Source: Actinomyces wuliandei (GTDB lineage Bacteria > Actinomycetota > Actinomycetes > Actinomycetales > Actinomycetaceae). From it: 64,000 bases of DNA. Each line of letters opens with the position of its first letter. Position 1 is the stretch's first letter. The notes below the pieces were generated by a model that saw only the letters and a list, made by a program, of their open reading frames with translations, ran no database searches and was not told the origin of the DNA. The position numbers and the translations under genes were made by a program. Shown here one piece after another: positions 46,290-55,220 of the stretch. Where the stretch lies: assembly GCF_004010955.1 (NCBI RefSeq), contig NZ_CP025227.1:2604001-2668000 (forward strand). The letters run 5' to 3'.

Positions 46290-47774
46290 TTGACCACCTC
46301 CCCCTTGACGCTGCCGGTGCCAGAGCAGCGCCAGCCACCCTCGTCGGGGCCTGGCACCACCATCCCCGCCCCTCGCAGCCCTTGGGCCCGCGTGCGCGCA
46401 GACCTGATGACCTGGCTGGTCCTCAACGACCTGTGCGCCGTCGCCCTGCCCGCCTGGGTCGTCGCAGGTGTCCGACGCCCCGAGGCAGCACTGCCCGTCC
46501 TCCTGACCGGGCTGCTCATGATCGTCACCGCCTGGCTCCTAGGGGCCCTGGGGATGGACACGATCGAGCAGGGCAGCCCGTCAGCGGGCCACCTCCTCAC
46601 GGCAGGACTGGCAACTGTCCCCGCAGCCGCACTCCTGGCAGGGATGCCGGTCGCAGAGCTGCTGGCAGGCACCGCCTCAACCGCCACCCCCACCGAGACA
46701 GCCGTGTTCATGGGGCTCGCGGCTCAGGTCATCCTGGCCATGGCTGGGCGCCAGGTCGAGTCCGCGTGGCTGCGCCGACGCCGCTTGGAGGGCTACGGCC
46801 TGCGCCGGACCCTTATCATCATGGGCCCCGGGGCGCAGCCTATGCTCACCCACCTGCGCAGGCACCCGATGGACGGGTTCCTCATCGTAGGCTACCTGTC
46901 CTCCGGCCAGGAGGCCTCGGTGCACCCGGCGGCACCGGTCCGCAGCCCCCAGCACATCGCCTCGGTGGTCCGGGCGGAGCAGATTGACGTGGTCATGACG
47001 GTCGGGTCGGTGCTGCCTGAGGACCTGGTCACAGTCATGCGTGGCCTGGAGTCCACCCAGACCCGCCTCATCGTAGCCCCCGGCCTGCAGGACGTCGTCC
47101 CGGGACGCATGCGCGGCCTGTCCATCACCAACGGCTGGACCGGGCTCATCGCTGTGAGGACACGTCGCACACGCGACCTGGGCAAGTCGCTGTTCGACCG
47201 GCTGGTGGGCTCCCTGCTGCTCCTGGCAGCCTCGCCCCTGCTGCTGGTGACCGCCCTCGCCGTGCGCCTGGACTCCGCCGGCCCTGCGTTCTACGCCCAG
47301 GAGCGTGTGGGCCGGGAGGGCGTCCCCTTTACCATGTGGAAGTTCCGCTCCATGTACTCCGACGCTGACCAGCGTCGGGACTCCGTGGTCAGCGCGGGCG
47401 GGGACGCAGGCAACGAGGTCATGTTCAAGGACAGGGAGGACCCTCGTATCACCCGTGTGGGACGAACCATCCGCCGCCTGTCCATCGACGAGCTGCCCCA
47501 GCTGCTTAACGTGGTGCGCGGCGAGATGAGCCTGGTGGGCCCCCGTCCCGCGCTCCCCCACGAGGTCGAGCAGTACGATGCCGAGGCGCGCCGACGGCTT
47601 CTGGTCAAACCTGGCATGACGGGCCTGTGGCAGGTCTCCGGGCGCTCCGACCTGTCCTGGGCCTCCACCGTGGCACTGGACAGGCACTACGTGGACAACC
47701 GTGGCGGGGCGCTGGACGCGAGGATCTTCGCCGACACGCTGCGCGCCGTCATCGGCGGGAAGGGAGCCTACTAA
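46290..47774 (+). CDS. Polyprenyl-phosphate sugar-1-phosphate transferase (polysaccharide-initiating)
   Basis: This 494-residue membrane protein of the WbaP/WcaJ type has an N-terminal half with about four to five hydrophobic helices and a nucleotide-binding-like CoA-binding region (RTLIIMGPGAQPMLTHLRRHP). The C-terminal Bac_transf domain (~295-490) has DRLVGSLLLLAASPLLLVTALAVRLDSAGPAFYAQERVGREG, FTMWKFRSM, RITRVGRTIRRLSIDELPQLLNVVRGEMSLVGPRPALP and KPGMTGLWQVSGRSDLS. It loads the first sugar phosphate onto undecaprenyl phosphate. TTG 46290 has GGAG about 6 nt upstream. Its stop overlaps the next gene's ATG (TAATG). Confidence 0.93.
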   Translation: MTTSPLTLPVPEQRQPPSSGPGTTIPAPRSPWARVRADLMTWLVLNDLCAVALPAWVVAGVRRPEAALPVLLTGLLMIVTAWLLGALGMDTIEQGSPSAGHLLTAGLATVPAAALLAGMPVAELLAGTASTATPTETAVFMGLAAQVILAMAGRQVESAWLRRRRLEGYGLRRTLIIMGPGAQPMLTHLRRHPMDGFLIVGYLSSGQEASVHPAAPVRSPQHIASVVRAEQIDVVMTVGSVLPEDLVTVMRGLESTQTRLIVAPGLQDVVPGRMRGLSITNGWTGLIAVRTRRTRDLGKSLFDRLVGSLLLLAASPLLLVTALAVRLDSAGPAFYAQERVGREGVPFTMWKFRSMYSDADQRRDSVVSAGGDAGNEVMFKDREDPRITRVGRTIRRLSIDELPQLLNVVRGEMSLVGPRPALPHEVEQYDAEARRRLLVKPGMTGLWQVSGRSDLSWASTVALDRHYVDNRGGALDARIFADTLRAVIGGKGAY

Positions 47775-48214
47775 TGCACGTGGGATACGTACCCGGCGGG
47801 TTCGACATGCTGCACGTGGGGCACCTCAACATCCTGAAGGAGGCTGCCCAGCGCTGCGACCACCTCATCGCGGGTGTAGCCACAGACGAGTCGTTGGAAC
47901 GGATGAAGGGACGACCCCCCATCGTGCCCCTGACGGAACGGATGGCCATGGTCGCCGCCATGCGCATGGTCGACGCCGTGGTCCCCGACTACGACCAGGA
48001 CAAGCGCCTGGCGTGGCACCGCGCCCCCTTCACCATCCTGTTCAAGGGCACGGACTGGCAGGGCACAGACAAGGGTCTACGCCTTGAGGAGGAGATGGCA
48101 GAGGTCGGCGCCCGCGTCGTCTACCTGCCCTACACCCCCACCACCTCCTCCACGATGCTGCGGCGCACGCTGCTCCAGGAGGTCGCCTCGCACAGCCACC
48201 AAGGGGTTCAGTGA
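47774..48214 (+). CDS. Glycerol-3-phosphate cytidylyltransferase-like nucleotidyltransferase
   Basis: This 146-residue member of the cytidylyltransferase family has the nucleotide-binding GGFDMLHVGHLNILKEAAQRCDHLIAGVATDE (residues ~8-40; HVGH core), ERMAMVAAMRMVD, FKGTDWQGT and TTSSTMLRRTLL, equivalent to the ISSTxLR motif. Such enzymes make CDP-glycerol or another CDP- or ADP-activated phospho-compound; TagD-like use of glycerol-3-phosphate is likely but not provable. The product could feed the CDP-alcohol transferase at 43514-44230. ATG 47774 overlaps the upstream stop, and its own stop overlaps the giant surface protein's GTG (GTGA), so the polysaccharide and PFNA-like genes are contiguous on the plus strand. 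Confidence 0.85.
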   Translation: MHVGYVPGGFDMLHVGHLNILKEAAQRCDHLIAGVATDESLERMKGRPPIVPLTERMAMVAAMRMVDAVVPDYDQDKRLAWHRAPFTILFKGTDWQGTDKGLRLEEEMAEVGARVVYLPYTPTTSSTMLRRTLLQEVASHSHQGVQ

Positions 48215-51200
48215 GCTCAGCAGATCCGGCTCCCGTCCCCGTTCCCCCTGCCCCCGAGAGCCCCAGCCCCACCAGCAGCCTCGCGACCCGTGGCAGCCGC
48301 AGGGCAGCAGCCGGTCACCGGAGCCTGGGCGCACGCCTGGGTCAGCATCTGCCTGTCCTCCGCCGCCTGCCCGCTCCCCGTGGTCTCCACGGTCTCCCCG
48401 GCACGACCCGACGGCTGACCCGCAGGCTCCTGGTACGCCAGCGGCTGTCCGCGCTCACAGCCCTGCTGTGCGTCACCGTCCTGGTCCTTGCTGCCTGGCT
48501 GCACGACGGTACAGCCCAGGCGGACCTGCGTCTGCACGACGGCGGCGTCTGGGTGACCTCTGCCTCCGACCACCTGGTGGCCCGCCTTAACTACCCGTCG
48601 CGGGAGGTAGACGGGGCGATCCGCACCACCTCGGCCTCCTTCGACGTCACCCAGGACGCCGCAGACGTCCTGGTACCCGATACCACCGACGGCTCAGTCG
48701 CCACCGTGGACGTGGCCCAGGTCAGCTTCTCTGAGCACACCCAGCTCTCCCAGGCGGACACTGTCCTCCAGGGAGGTGACCGGGTGGTCGCTGTCAACAG
48801 TGCCGAGGGCACCGTCCGGGCCACCACGGTTGACGCGGTCGGGTCCCTGGCGGCGGTCTCCCCGCTGATCAGCAGCATGCCCGACGTCACCGCGGTCGCG
48901 GGCCAGGACGGGTCGATCCACGCGGTCTCAGCCACGACCGGGTCCCTGGTCTCCCTGCCAGCCACCGCAGACGGCTGGGAGACAGCTGCTGCCACCTCCC
49001 TCTCCCCCACCCCCGGGACCGATCTGGCGGTCACGGCAGTCGGGGACCAGCCCGTGGTCCTGGAGCGGGGCACCGGAGTCCTCCACCTGCCCGAGGGAGG
49101 CACCACGGACCTGGGCCAGCCCGGACTGACCCTGCAGCAGGCCGGTCCGTCAGCAGACTCGGTCCTGGTCGCCTCCCGGACCGCCCTGGTCTCCGTGCCC
49201 CTGGACGGGGGCGAAGTGACCGAGATACCCGCCGGCTCCGGATCCTCCGGCCAGGACAGCGGGGACGCCCAGGCGGGCACGGCGCCTGAGGGCGTCGCGG
49301 CCCAGCCGGTGCGCCTGGGCCGCTGTGTCTACGCAGCCTGGTCCGGGTCGGGCCAGTTCGTCCGGGAGTGCTCCGGGATCACCGGCGGCAACGAGACCCT
49401 CCATGACGAGTCCCTGGCCACGTCCTCTGCCCCGGTGTTCCGGGTCAACCGCGATGCCATCGTGCTCAACGACCTGGAGACTGGCAGCGTCTGGCTCCCA
49501 GACGAGGAGCTTGTCCTGCTTGACGACTGGACCGACGTCACAGCCCAGACCGACGACTCCTCCGACGTCCAGGACGACTCCGCCGACACCTCCGAGGCCC
49601 AGTCCCCTCCAGAGCGCACCGAGGAGAACCACGCCCCCGAGGCCAGTGACGACACCTTCGGGGCCAGACCCGGGCGCTCCACGCTCCTGCCCGTCCTCGC
49701 CAACGACTCCGACCCTGACGGAGACGTCCTCACCGCCACGCCGTTGGACACCGGGGGGACTGTCACGGCCGCACCCGCCCAGGGGGGGCTCGCCCTGACT
49801 CTTGAGGTGCCCTCTGAGGCCACCGGCACCTACTCCGTCCCCTACACGGCTGACGACGGGCGAGGAATGAGCGACTCCGCCGTGGCCACGGTGGAGGTCC
49901 ACGGCTGGGAGGTCAACGAGGCCCCCGAGCAGACCACCGTCCCCAGCCTGACCGTCACGGAAGGAGCCGCTGGCTCCCTGAGCGTCCTGGGCAGCTGGCT
50001 CGACCCTGACGGGGACGACCTCTACCTTGTCTCCGCCCACGGAGAGGGCCTGGACGTCAAGGCCTCCAGCGAGGGCACCGTCACCGTGAGGGAGATGGGC
50101 GCCGGCGCGGGGACCAGGGAGATGACCGTCGTGGTCTCCGACGGCCAGGAGACCAGCACCGGGACCGTGTCCGTGGAGGTCAGGACAGCGGAGACAGCCC
50201 CTCCTGTGGCCAATGCCGACCACGTCCGCGTCGTGGCCGGCTCGCGGGTGGTGGTCTCCCCGCTGGACAACGACACCTCCCCCTCCGGCACGCCGCTGCA
50301 CCTGGCCGACGTCCAGGACGCACCGACCGGCACCGAGGTCTCGGTGGACCAGCAGGCGGGCGTCTTCACCTTCTCCACCGACTCCTCCGAGGCCTCCGGC
50401 CAGGACCAGACCCTCTACCTGACCTACGACGTCATGGACGGAGCAGGCACCTCCCAGGGGATCGTACGCATCGACGTCGTGGCCCGGGCCGAGGCGACCG
50501 TGCCCCCGGAGGTGGAGGACGACACCGCGCTCCTGGCGGACTCGGGCGCGACGACCGTCGACCCGCTGTCCAACGACTTCGACCCCTCCGGGGGCATCCT
50601 GGTGCTGCAGTCCGTCACCGCTCCCGCTGACTCCGGGGTCACGGTCACGGTCGTGGAGCACTCCCTGCTGCAGGTCTCGGCTGCGGGGCCTGTCCCTCCC
50701 GGCACGTCCGTGGAGTACACCGTCACCAACGGGACGGCCACCACCACCGGGACCGTCTCGATCGTCCCTGTCGCCTCAACCGACCCCCAGCCTCCCGTGG
50801 TCGGGGACGACACCGCGGTGGTGCGCGCCGGAGACGTGGTCAGCGTCCCTGTCCTGGACAACGACTCCTCACCCTCAGGCCTGGCCCTGTCCGTCTCCCC
50901 CGAGCTCGGCCTGGCAGGGCAGGACCTCGGGACAGCCTGGGTCAGCCAGGACACGGTGCGCTTCCGCGCCGACGACCAGGCGGGACGGACCACCCTGTCC
51001 TACACGGCGACCGACGCCCACGGCCAGGCGACCTCAGGGGCAGTCACTATTGAGGTGCGCCCCCGTGACGACGACGCGAACTCAGCCCCCTCACCACGGG
51101 GGCTGGAGGCCCGCACGGTCTCCACGTCCCCGGCAGCCGTCACCGTCCCCCTGGACGGCATCGACCCCGACGGCGACTCCGTGAGCCTGGTCGGCCTGGA

Positions 51201-54147
51201 CCAGGCGCCGTCCCTGGGAACGGTGGACGTGTCCTCCACGTGGCTGACCTACACCCCCCTGGAGGACGCCACCGGGACAGACACGTTCACCTATGTCGTC
51301 GAGGACCGTCTCGGTGCCCAGGCCACGGCCACGGTCCGTGTCGGGGTCGCCGCCGCCACCGAGACCAACATCGCCCCTGTCGCTACTGACGACCTGGTCG
51401 TCGCCCAGCCCGGGAGGACTGTGGCCGTCGACGTCCTGTCCAACGACCTGGACGCTGACGGTGACACCCTCTCCCTGGAGGGCGCCCCCACCCCCTCCGA
51501 CCCTGCTCTCGGGGTGTCCACCCGTGGCGGTCGGCTCGTCGCCGACCTGCCCCAGGAGGAGGGGGTCTACTCCGTCACCTACACCGTGTCCGACGGCCGA
51601 GGTGGCCTGGACACGGGCACCGTCACGGTCCAGGTCTCCCGGGAGGCGCCTCTGGCCAGCCCGGTGGGGGTTGACGACTACGTCACCGTCGACCAGGTGG
51701 ACGCCCAGGGAGTGGTCACTGTCCCGGTGCTCGACAACGACCTCGACGCCGACGGCTCTCCGTGGGACCTGACCCTGAGCACCGACGAGCCTGACGTCCA
51801 GGTCAGTGAGGACTCAATCACCTTGACCGTGGGCGAGGAACCTCGCCTGGTGCTCTACACCGTCACCGACGCCGACGGGCTCACCGGCAACGCGGTCGTC
51901 GTGGTGCCGTCACGCTCCGCCCTGCGTCCCCGCCTGGACGCCGCCTCCGTACCGGTGCGCGTCCCAGCCGACACACCCACCGATATACCCCTGTCCTCCC
52001 ACGTCCTGACGCGCGCAGGCACCTCCGCAGTGGTCACCGACCCCTCCACGGTCCACACCGGTGCCGGGACCCAGGAGGCGACCCTGGCAGACGGCGGTGG
52101 CGTACTGCGCCTCACCCCGGACGACGGCTTCACCGGCCGGACCTCCGTCACCCTGACTGTCGCCGACGGAACCGGTCCCGAGGCACTGAGCGCGACCCTC
52201 ACCCTGCCGGTCACCGTGGACGCCACGAGCAACACCCCTCCCGTCCTCACCCCCACGGAGATCACTGCGGCCCCCGGTGAGGAACCGGTGGCCGTGGACC
52301 TCACGAGCATGACGACGGACCCCGACGAGACGGACACGCTCAGCTTCTCCGTGGGCAGCGCGCCTGAGGGATTCGAGGTGGCGCTGAGCGGCTCCACCCT
52401 GTCTGTCACTGCCCTGGCCGGGGCGGACGAGGGCACGGCGGGGAGTGTGGAGGTCACCGTCTCCGACGGCGTCAACGACCCCGTGACCAGCACGCTGCCC
52501 CTGCGGGTCGGGGGCTCGGCACGCCCGCTAATGACGACCGTGCCCGCCTCCCTCGACTCTGACGGCTCCCCCGTGAGCGTGGACATCGCCACCCTGGTGA
52601 CGAACCCGTTCCCGGACGAGCCGGTCACGCTCAACGGCACCCCACAGGTGGACTCGGGGCAGGGCGACGTCTCCGTCTCCGGGACCACCGTGACCATCTC
52701 CCCGGCCACAGGCTTCCACGGCCGCATGAGCGTCTCCTACCGTGTCATGGACGCCACCGGCTCCCCGGACCGCGAGGTGAGCGGGACCGTCCTCGTCACG
52801 GTCGCCGCCGCGCCCGAGGCACCGACCGCGGTGCGCGCCGAGGCCACCGGTGCCACCGCCATGACGGTGCGCTGGTCCCCGGGCGCGGACAACGGCTCCC
52901 CGGTCACCGGCTACACGCTCACCGAGGTGGGCGGGGCCGGGCGGTGGAGCTGCTCGGGGTCCCCCTGCCAGGCCACCGGGCTGACGCCGGGCAGGAGCTA
53001 CTCCTTCCAGGTGGTAGCCACCAGCGCCGCCGGCGACTCCGTGCCGTCGGCGCCCTCGCCCCCGGAGGTCTTCAGCGTCGCCGCCGACGTCCCGGCTGCC
53101 CCCGTGCTGTCGGCAGGCCAGGGGGAGTTGACGGTGTCCTGGAGCGCCGTGCCACCGATCGAGGGTGCCACCATGAGGTACGAGGTGCGCCTGAGCGACG
53201 GTACTACCCACACCACACAGGGGACGTCCCTGACCCTGCGGGCGCCGTCAGTCTCGGCGGGCACCGCCTACACGGCCACGGTACGCGCCGTCCCCTCCAC
53301 GGGCGAGCCCTCGGCCTACTCCAGCCCCTCCGCGTCAGCCACACCCTACGACGCCCCGGGCCCCCCGGGTACGCCCCAGGTCAGGGCCAGCGGCAGCTCG
53401 CTGACGGTCTCGTGGAGCCCCGCGGCCGCCAACGGCAGCCCCGTGCGCTACACCGTCCGGTACTCCGGCCCTGAGGGCAGCGGCAGCAAGGACGTCGGCT
53501 CCTCGACCTCCTACACCGTGAACGCCACCTCGGGCACCTGGTCCTTCACCGTCGTGGCCAGCAACGACGCAGGATCCACCTCCTCCTCGTCCGCCGAGTA
53601 CACCCACAGGACCGAGCCCCTGGCTCCCTCCGCCCCCTCCGCGCAGGCCACCGGCTCCAACGGCCGGATCCAGGTCAGCGCCTCGGCACGCGCCGGCAAC
53701 GGCTGGGCGTCCTCCGACCTGACCGTCCAGTACTCGGTCGACCAAGTCACCTGGACCTCCAGCACCACCATCTCGGGGCTGACCGACGGGAAGAGCTACA
53801 CCGTCTACGCCAGGGTCGTCAGCAGCGACCAGCGAGCCTCCTCGGTGGTCTCCGGAGCCTCCGTGACCCCTCACGGCCCGCCCAGCGCGCCCGCCATCAG
53901 CTGCTCCGCAGGCCGCGGCGACCATGTGGTGTGCTCCTGGAGCCCAGGCGCCTCCGGCGGCCTGCCCAACACCTACGAGCGCAGGTGGCGGGCCGATGAC
54001 GACGACAAGTGGGAGGGTCCGGCCTCCCTCGACTCGGGCAAGTCCTTCGGCTTCCGCGCCGACGACGACGACGCGCAGGCCTGCGTACGCGCCCGCAACA
54101 GCGCGGGCCAGTACTCGGACTGGGCCTGCGACGAGGTGGACATGTAG
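48211..54147 (+). CDS. Giant surface protein with cadherin-like Ig repeats and C-terminal FN3 domains (PFNA fn3-type)
   Basis: This 1978-residue protein has a Pro/Arg-rich cytoplasmic start and a transmembrane helix (~79-97, LTALLCVTVLVLAAWLHD). An extracellular beta-propeller-like region (~100-430) and an acidic linker follow. About eleven Ig/cadherin-like modules (~473-1530) carry NDSDPDGD, NDLDADGD and similar Asp-rich turns that could bind calcium. Five FN3 domains (~1535-1978) complete it. The last FN3 contains four Cys and a run DDDDK. No LPxTG is present, so it is anchored by the N-terminal helix. GTG 48211 overlaps the upstream stop. It heads a plus-strand set of MoxR, DUF58, transglutaminase-like and RDD-FHA genes, the arrangement of the bifidobacterial PFNA cluster, whose FN3 protein is thought to contact host or cell ligands. 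Confidence 0.9.
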   Translation: MSSADPAPVPVPPAPESPSPTSSLATRGSRRAAAGHRSLGARLGQHLPVLRRLPAPRGLHGLPGTTRRLTRRLLVRQRLSALTALLCVTVLVLAAWLHDGTAQADLRLHDGGVWVTSASDHLVARLNYPSREVDGAIRTTSASFDVTQDAADVLVPDTTDGSVATVDVAQVSFSEHTQLSQADTVLQGGDRVVAVNSAEGTVRATTVDAVGSLAAVSPLISSMPDVTAVAGQDGSIHAVSATTGSLVSLPATADGWETAAATSLSPTPGTDLAVTAVGDQPVVLERGTGVLHLPEGGTTDLGQPGLTLQQAGPSADSVLVASRTALVSVPLDGGEVTEIPAGSGSSGQDSGDAQAGTAPEGVAAQPVRLGRCVYAAWSGSGQFVRECSGITGGNETLHDESLATSSAPVFRVNRDAIVLNDLETGSVWLPDEELVLLDDWTDVTAQTDDSSDVQDDSADTSEAQSPPERTEENHAPEASDDTFGARPGRSTLLPVLANDSDPDGDVLTATPLDTGGTVTAAPAQGGLALTLEVPSEATGTYSVPYTADDGRGMSDSAVATVEVHGWEVNEAPEQTTVPSLTVTEGAAGSLSVLGSWLDPDGDDLYLVSAHGEGLDVKASSEGTVTVREMGAGAGTREMTVVVSDGQETSTGTVSVEVRTAETAPPVANADHVRVVAGSRVVVSPLDNDTSPSGTPLHLADVQDAPTGTEVSVDQQAGVFTFSTDSSEASGQDQTLYLTYDVMDGAGTSQGIVRIDVVARAEATVPPEVEDDTALLADSGATTVDPLSNDFDPSGGILVLQSVTAPADSGVTVTVVEHSLLQVSAAGPVPPGTSVEYTVTNGTATTTGTVSIVPVASTDPQPPVVGDDTAVVRAGDVVSVPVLDNDSSPSGLALSVSPELGLAGQDLGTAWVSQDTVRFRADDQAGRTTLSYTATDAHGQATSGAVTIEVRPRDDDANSAPSPRGLEARTVSTSPAAVTVPLDGIDPDGDSVSLVGLDQAPSLGTVDVSSTWLTYTPLEDATGTDTFTYVVEDRLGAQATATVRVGVAAATETNIAPVATDDLVVAQPGRTVAVDVLSNDLDADGDTLSLEGAPTPSDPALGVSTRGGRLVADLPQEEGVYSVTYTVSDGRGGLDTGTVTVQVSREAPLASPVGVDDYVTVDQVDAQGVVTVPVLDNDLDADGSPWDLTLSTDEPDVQVSEDSITLTVGEEPRLVLYTVTDADGLTGNAVVVVPSRSALRPRLDAASVPVRVPADTPTDIPLSSHVLTRAGTSAVVTDPSTVHTGAGTQEATLADGGGVLRLTPDDGFTGRTSVTLTVADGTGPEALSATLTLPVTVDATSNTPPVLTPTEITAAPGEEPVAVDLTSMTTDPDETDTLSFSVGSAPEGFEVALSGSTLSVTALAGADEGTAGSVEVTVSDGVNDPVTSTLPLRVGGSARPLMTTVPASLDSDGSPVSVDIATLVTNPFPDEPVTLNGTPQVDSGQGDVSVSGTTVTISPATGFHGRMSVSYRVMDATGSPDREVSGTVLVTVAAAPEAPTAVRAEATGATAMTVRWSPGADNGSPVTGYTLTEVGGAGRWSCSGSPCQATGLTPGRSYSFQVVATSAAGDSVPSAPSPPEVFSVAADVPAAPVLSAGQGELTVSWSAVPPIEGATMRYEVRLSDGTTHTTQGTSLTLRAPSVSAGTAYTATVRAVPSTGEPSAYSSPSASATPYDAPGPPGTPQVRASGSSLTVSWSPAAANGSPVRYTVRYSGPEGSGSKDVGSSTSYTVNATSGTWSFTVVASNDAGSTSSSSAEYTHRTEPLAPSAPSAQATGSNGRIQVSASARAGNGWASSDLTVQYSVDQVTWTSSTTISGLTDGKSYTVYARVVSSDQRASSVVSGASVTPHGPPSAPAISCSAGRGDHVVCSWSPGASGGLPNTYERRWRADDDDKWEGPASLDSGKSFGFRADDDDAQACVRARNSAGQYSDWACDEVDM

Positions 54148-54254
54148 GACGCCTGCCGCACTGTGGCCCGGCACCAGCGACATGGTCCGGGCCCGTTCAC
54201 CGCGCCCCGCCCCCGCCCGAGGAAAGCCCACCGGAAGTCAGAGGAGGACTGTCT

Positions 54255-55220
54255 ATGCCCCTGAGTCAGGAGAACGCGACCTGGTTCGCCGAGGCCTTCT
54301 CCACGATCGTCACCAACGTCGGACAGGCCCTTCTCGGCAAGGAGGAGGTCATCCGCCTGGCACTGACGGCCATGCTCGCTGAGGGACACCTCCTGCTGGA
54401 GGACGCCCCCGGAACCGGCAAGACAGCGCTGGCACGCGCCCTGGCGGCCTCCGTACAGGGCACGAGCTCGCGCATCCAGTTCACCCCGGACCTCCTGCCC
54501 AGCGACATCACCGGCGTGACGGTCTTCGACCAGGCCAACGGCTCCTGGCAGTTCCACCCCGGCCCCGTCTTCTCCTCGATCGTCCTGGCTGACGAGATCA
54601 ACCGGGCCAGCCCCAAGACCCAGTCCGCGCTGCTGGAGGTCATGGAGGAGTCCACGGTGACCGTGGACGGCACCCGCCACGAGGTCGGACGACCCTTCAT
54701 GGTGATCGCCACCCAGAACCCCGTGGAGCAGGCCGGCACCTACCGGCTGCCCGAGGCCCAGCTGGACCGCTTCCTCCTCAAGACCTCCATCGGCTACCCG
54801 GCGCAGGAGGCGCTGACCCAGATCCTGGCAGGCTCAGCCAGGCCTGACCGCTCCCGGGACCTGGCACCCGTCGTGGCCTCCTCCGTCGTGGCCTCCATGG
54901 CGGACCTCGCGGCAGCCAACCACGTGGAGGGATCAGTCCTGGACTACATCAGCACCCTGGTCGAGGCCACGCGCCAGGCTGACGAGACCCGTATGGGCGT
55001 GTCCACCCGCGGCGCCATCAGCATGACGCGGGCAGCACGGGTGTGGGCAGCCGCCCAAGGCCGTACCTTCGTGCTGCCCGACGACGTCAAGGACCTGGCC
55101 CACGTCGTGTGGGACCACCGCCTGGTCATGGACCCTGACGCCGAGTTCACCGGAGCCACCGCCGCAGGAGTCGTCACCTCGGCGCTGTCGTCGGTGCCCG
55201 CACCCACGCGACGCTCGTGA
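54255..55220 (+). CDS. MoxR-family AAA+ ATPase
   Basis: This 321-residue MoxR chaperone-like ATPase has Walker A in LLLEDAPGTGKTALARAL (K56), Walker B in SIVLADEINRASPKTQSALLEVMEE, sensor 1 in FMVIATQNPVEQAGTYRLPEAQLDRF, and a C-terminal lid ending near DDVKDLAHVVWDHRL. MoxR proteins act with DUF58/VWA partners in maturation of enzyme or envelope complexes; the DUF58 gene follows with a GTGA overlap. ATG 54255 has GAGGAGG 7 nt upstream. The open frame continues into the fn3 gene without homology. A ~107-bp gap separates it from the FN3 gene. Confidence 0.95.
   Translation: MPLSQENATWFAEAFSTIVTNVGQALLGKEEVIRLALTAMLAEGHLLLEDAPGTGKTALARALAASVQGTSSRIQFTPDLLPSDITGVTVFDQANGSWQFHPGPVFSSIVLADEINRASPKTQSALLEVMEESTVTVDGTRHEVGRPFMVIATQNPVEQAGTYRLPEAQLDRFLLKTSIGYPAQEALTQILAGSARPDRSRDLAPVVASSVVASMADLAAANHVEGSVLDYISTLVEATRQADETRMGVSTRGAISMTRAARVWAAAQGRTFVLPDDVKDLAHVVWDHRLVMDPDAEFTGATAAGVVTSALSSVPAPTRRS

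Noticed and set aside
48211..54147. Giant protein as an LPxTG-anchored or type VII-secreted protein
   Set aside because: No LPxTG or LAxTG motif with a hydrophobic C-terminus is present, no WxG100 partners or EccC are nearby, and an N-terminal transmembrane helix explains its anchoring.
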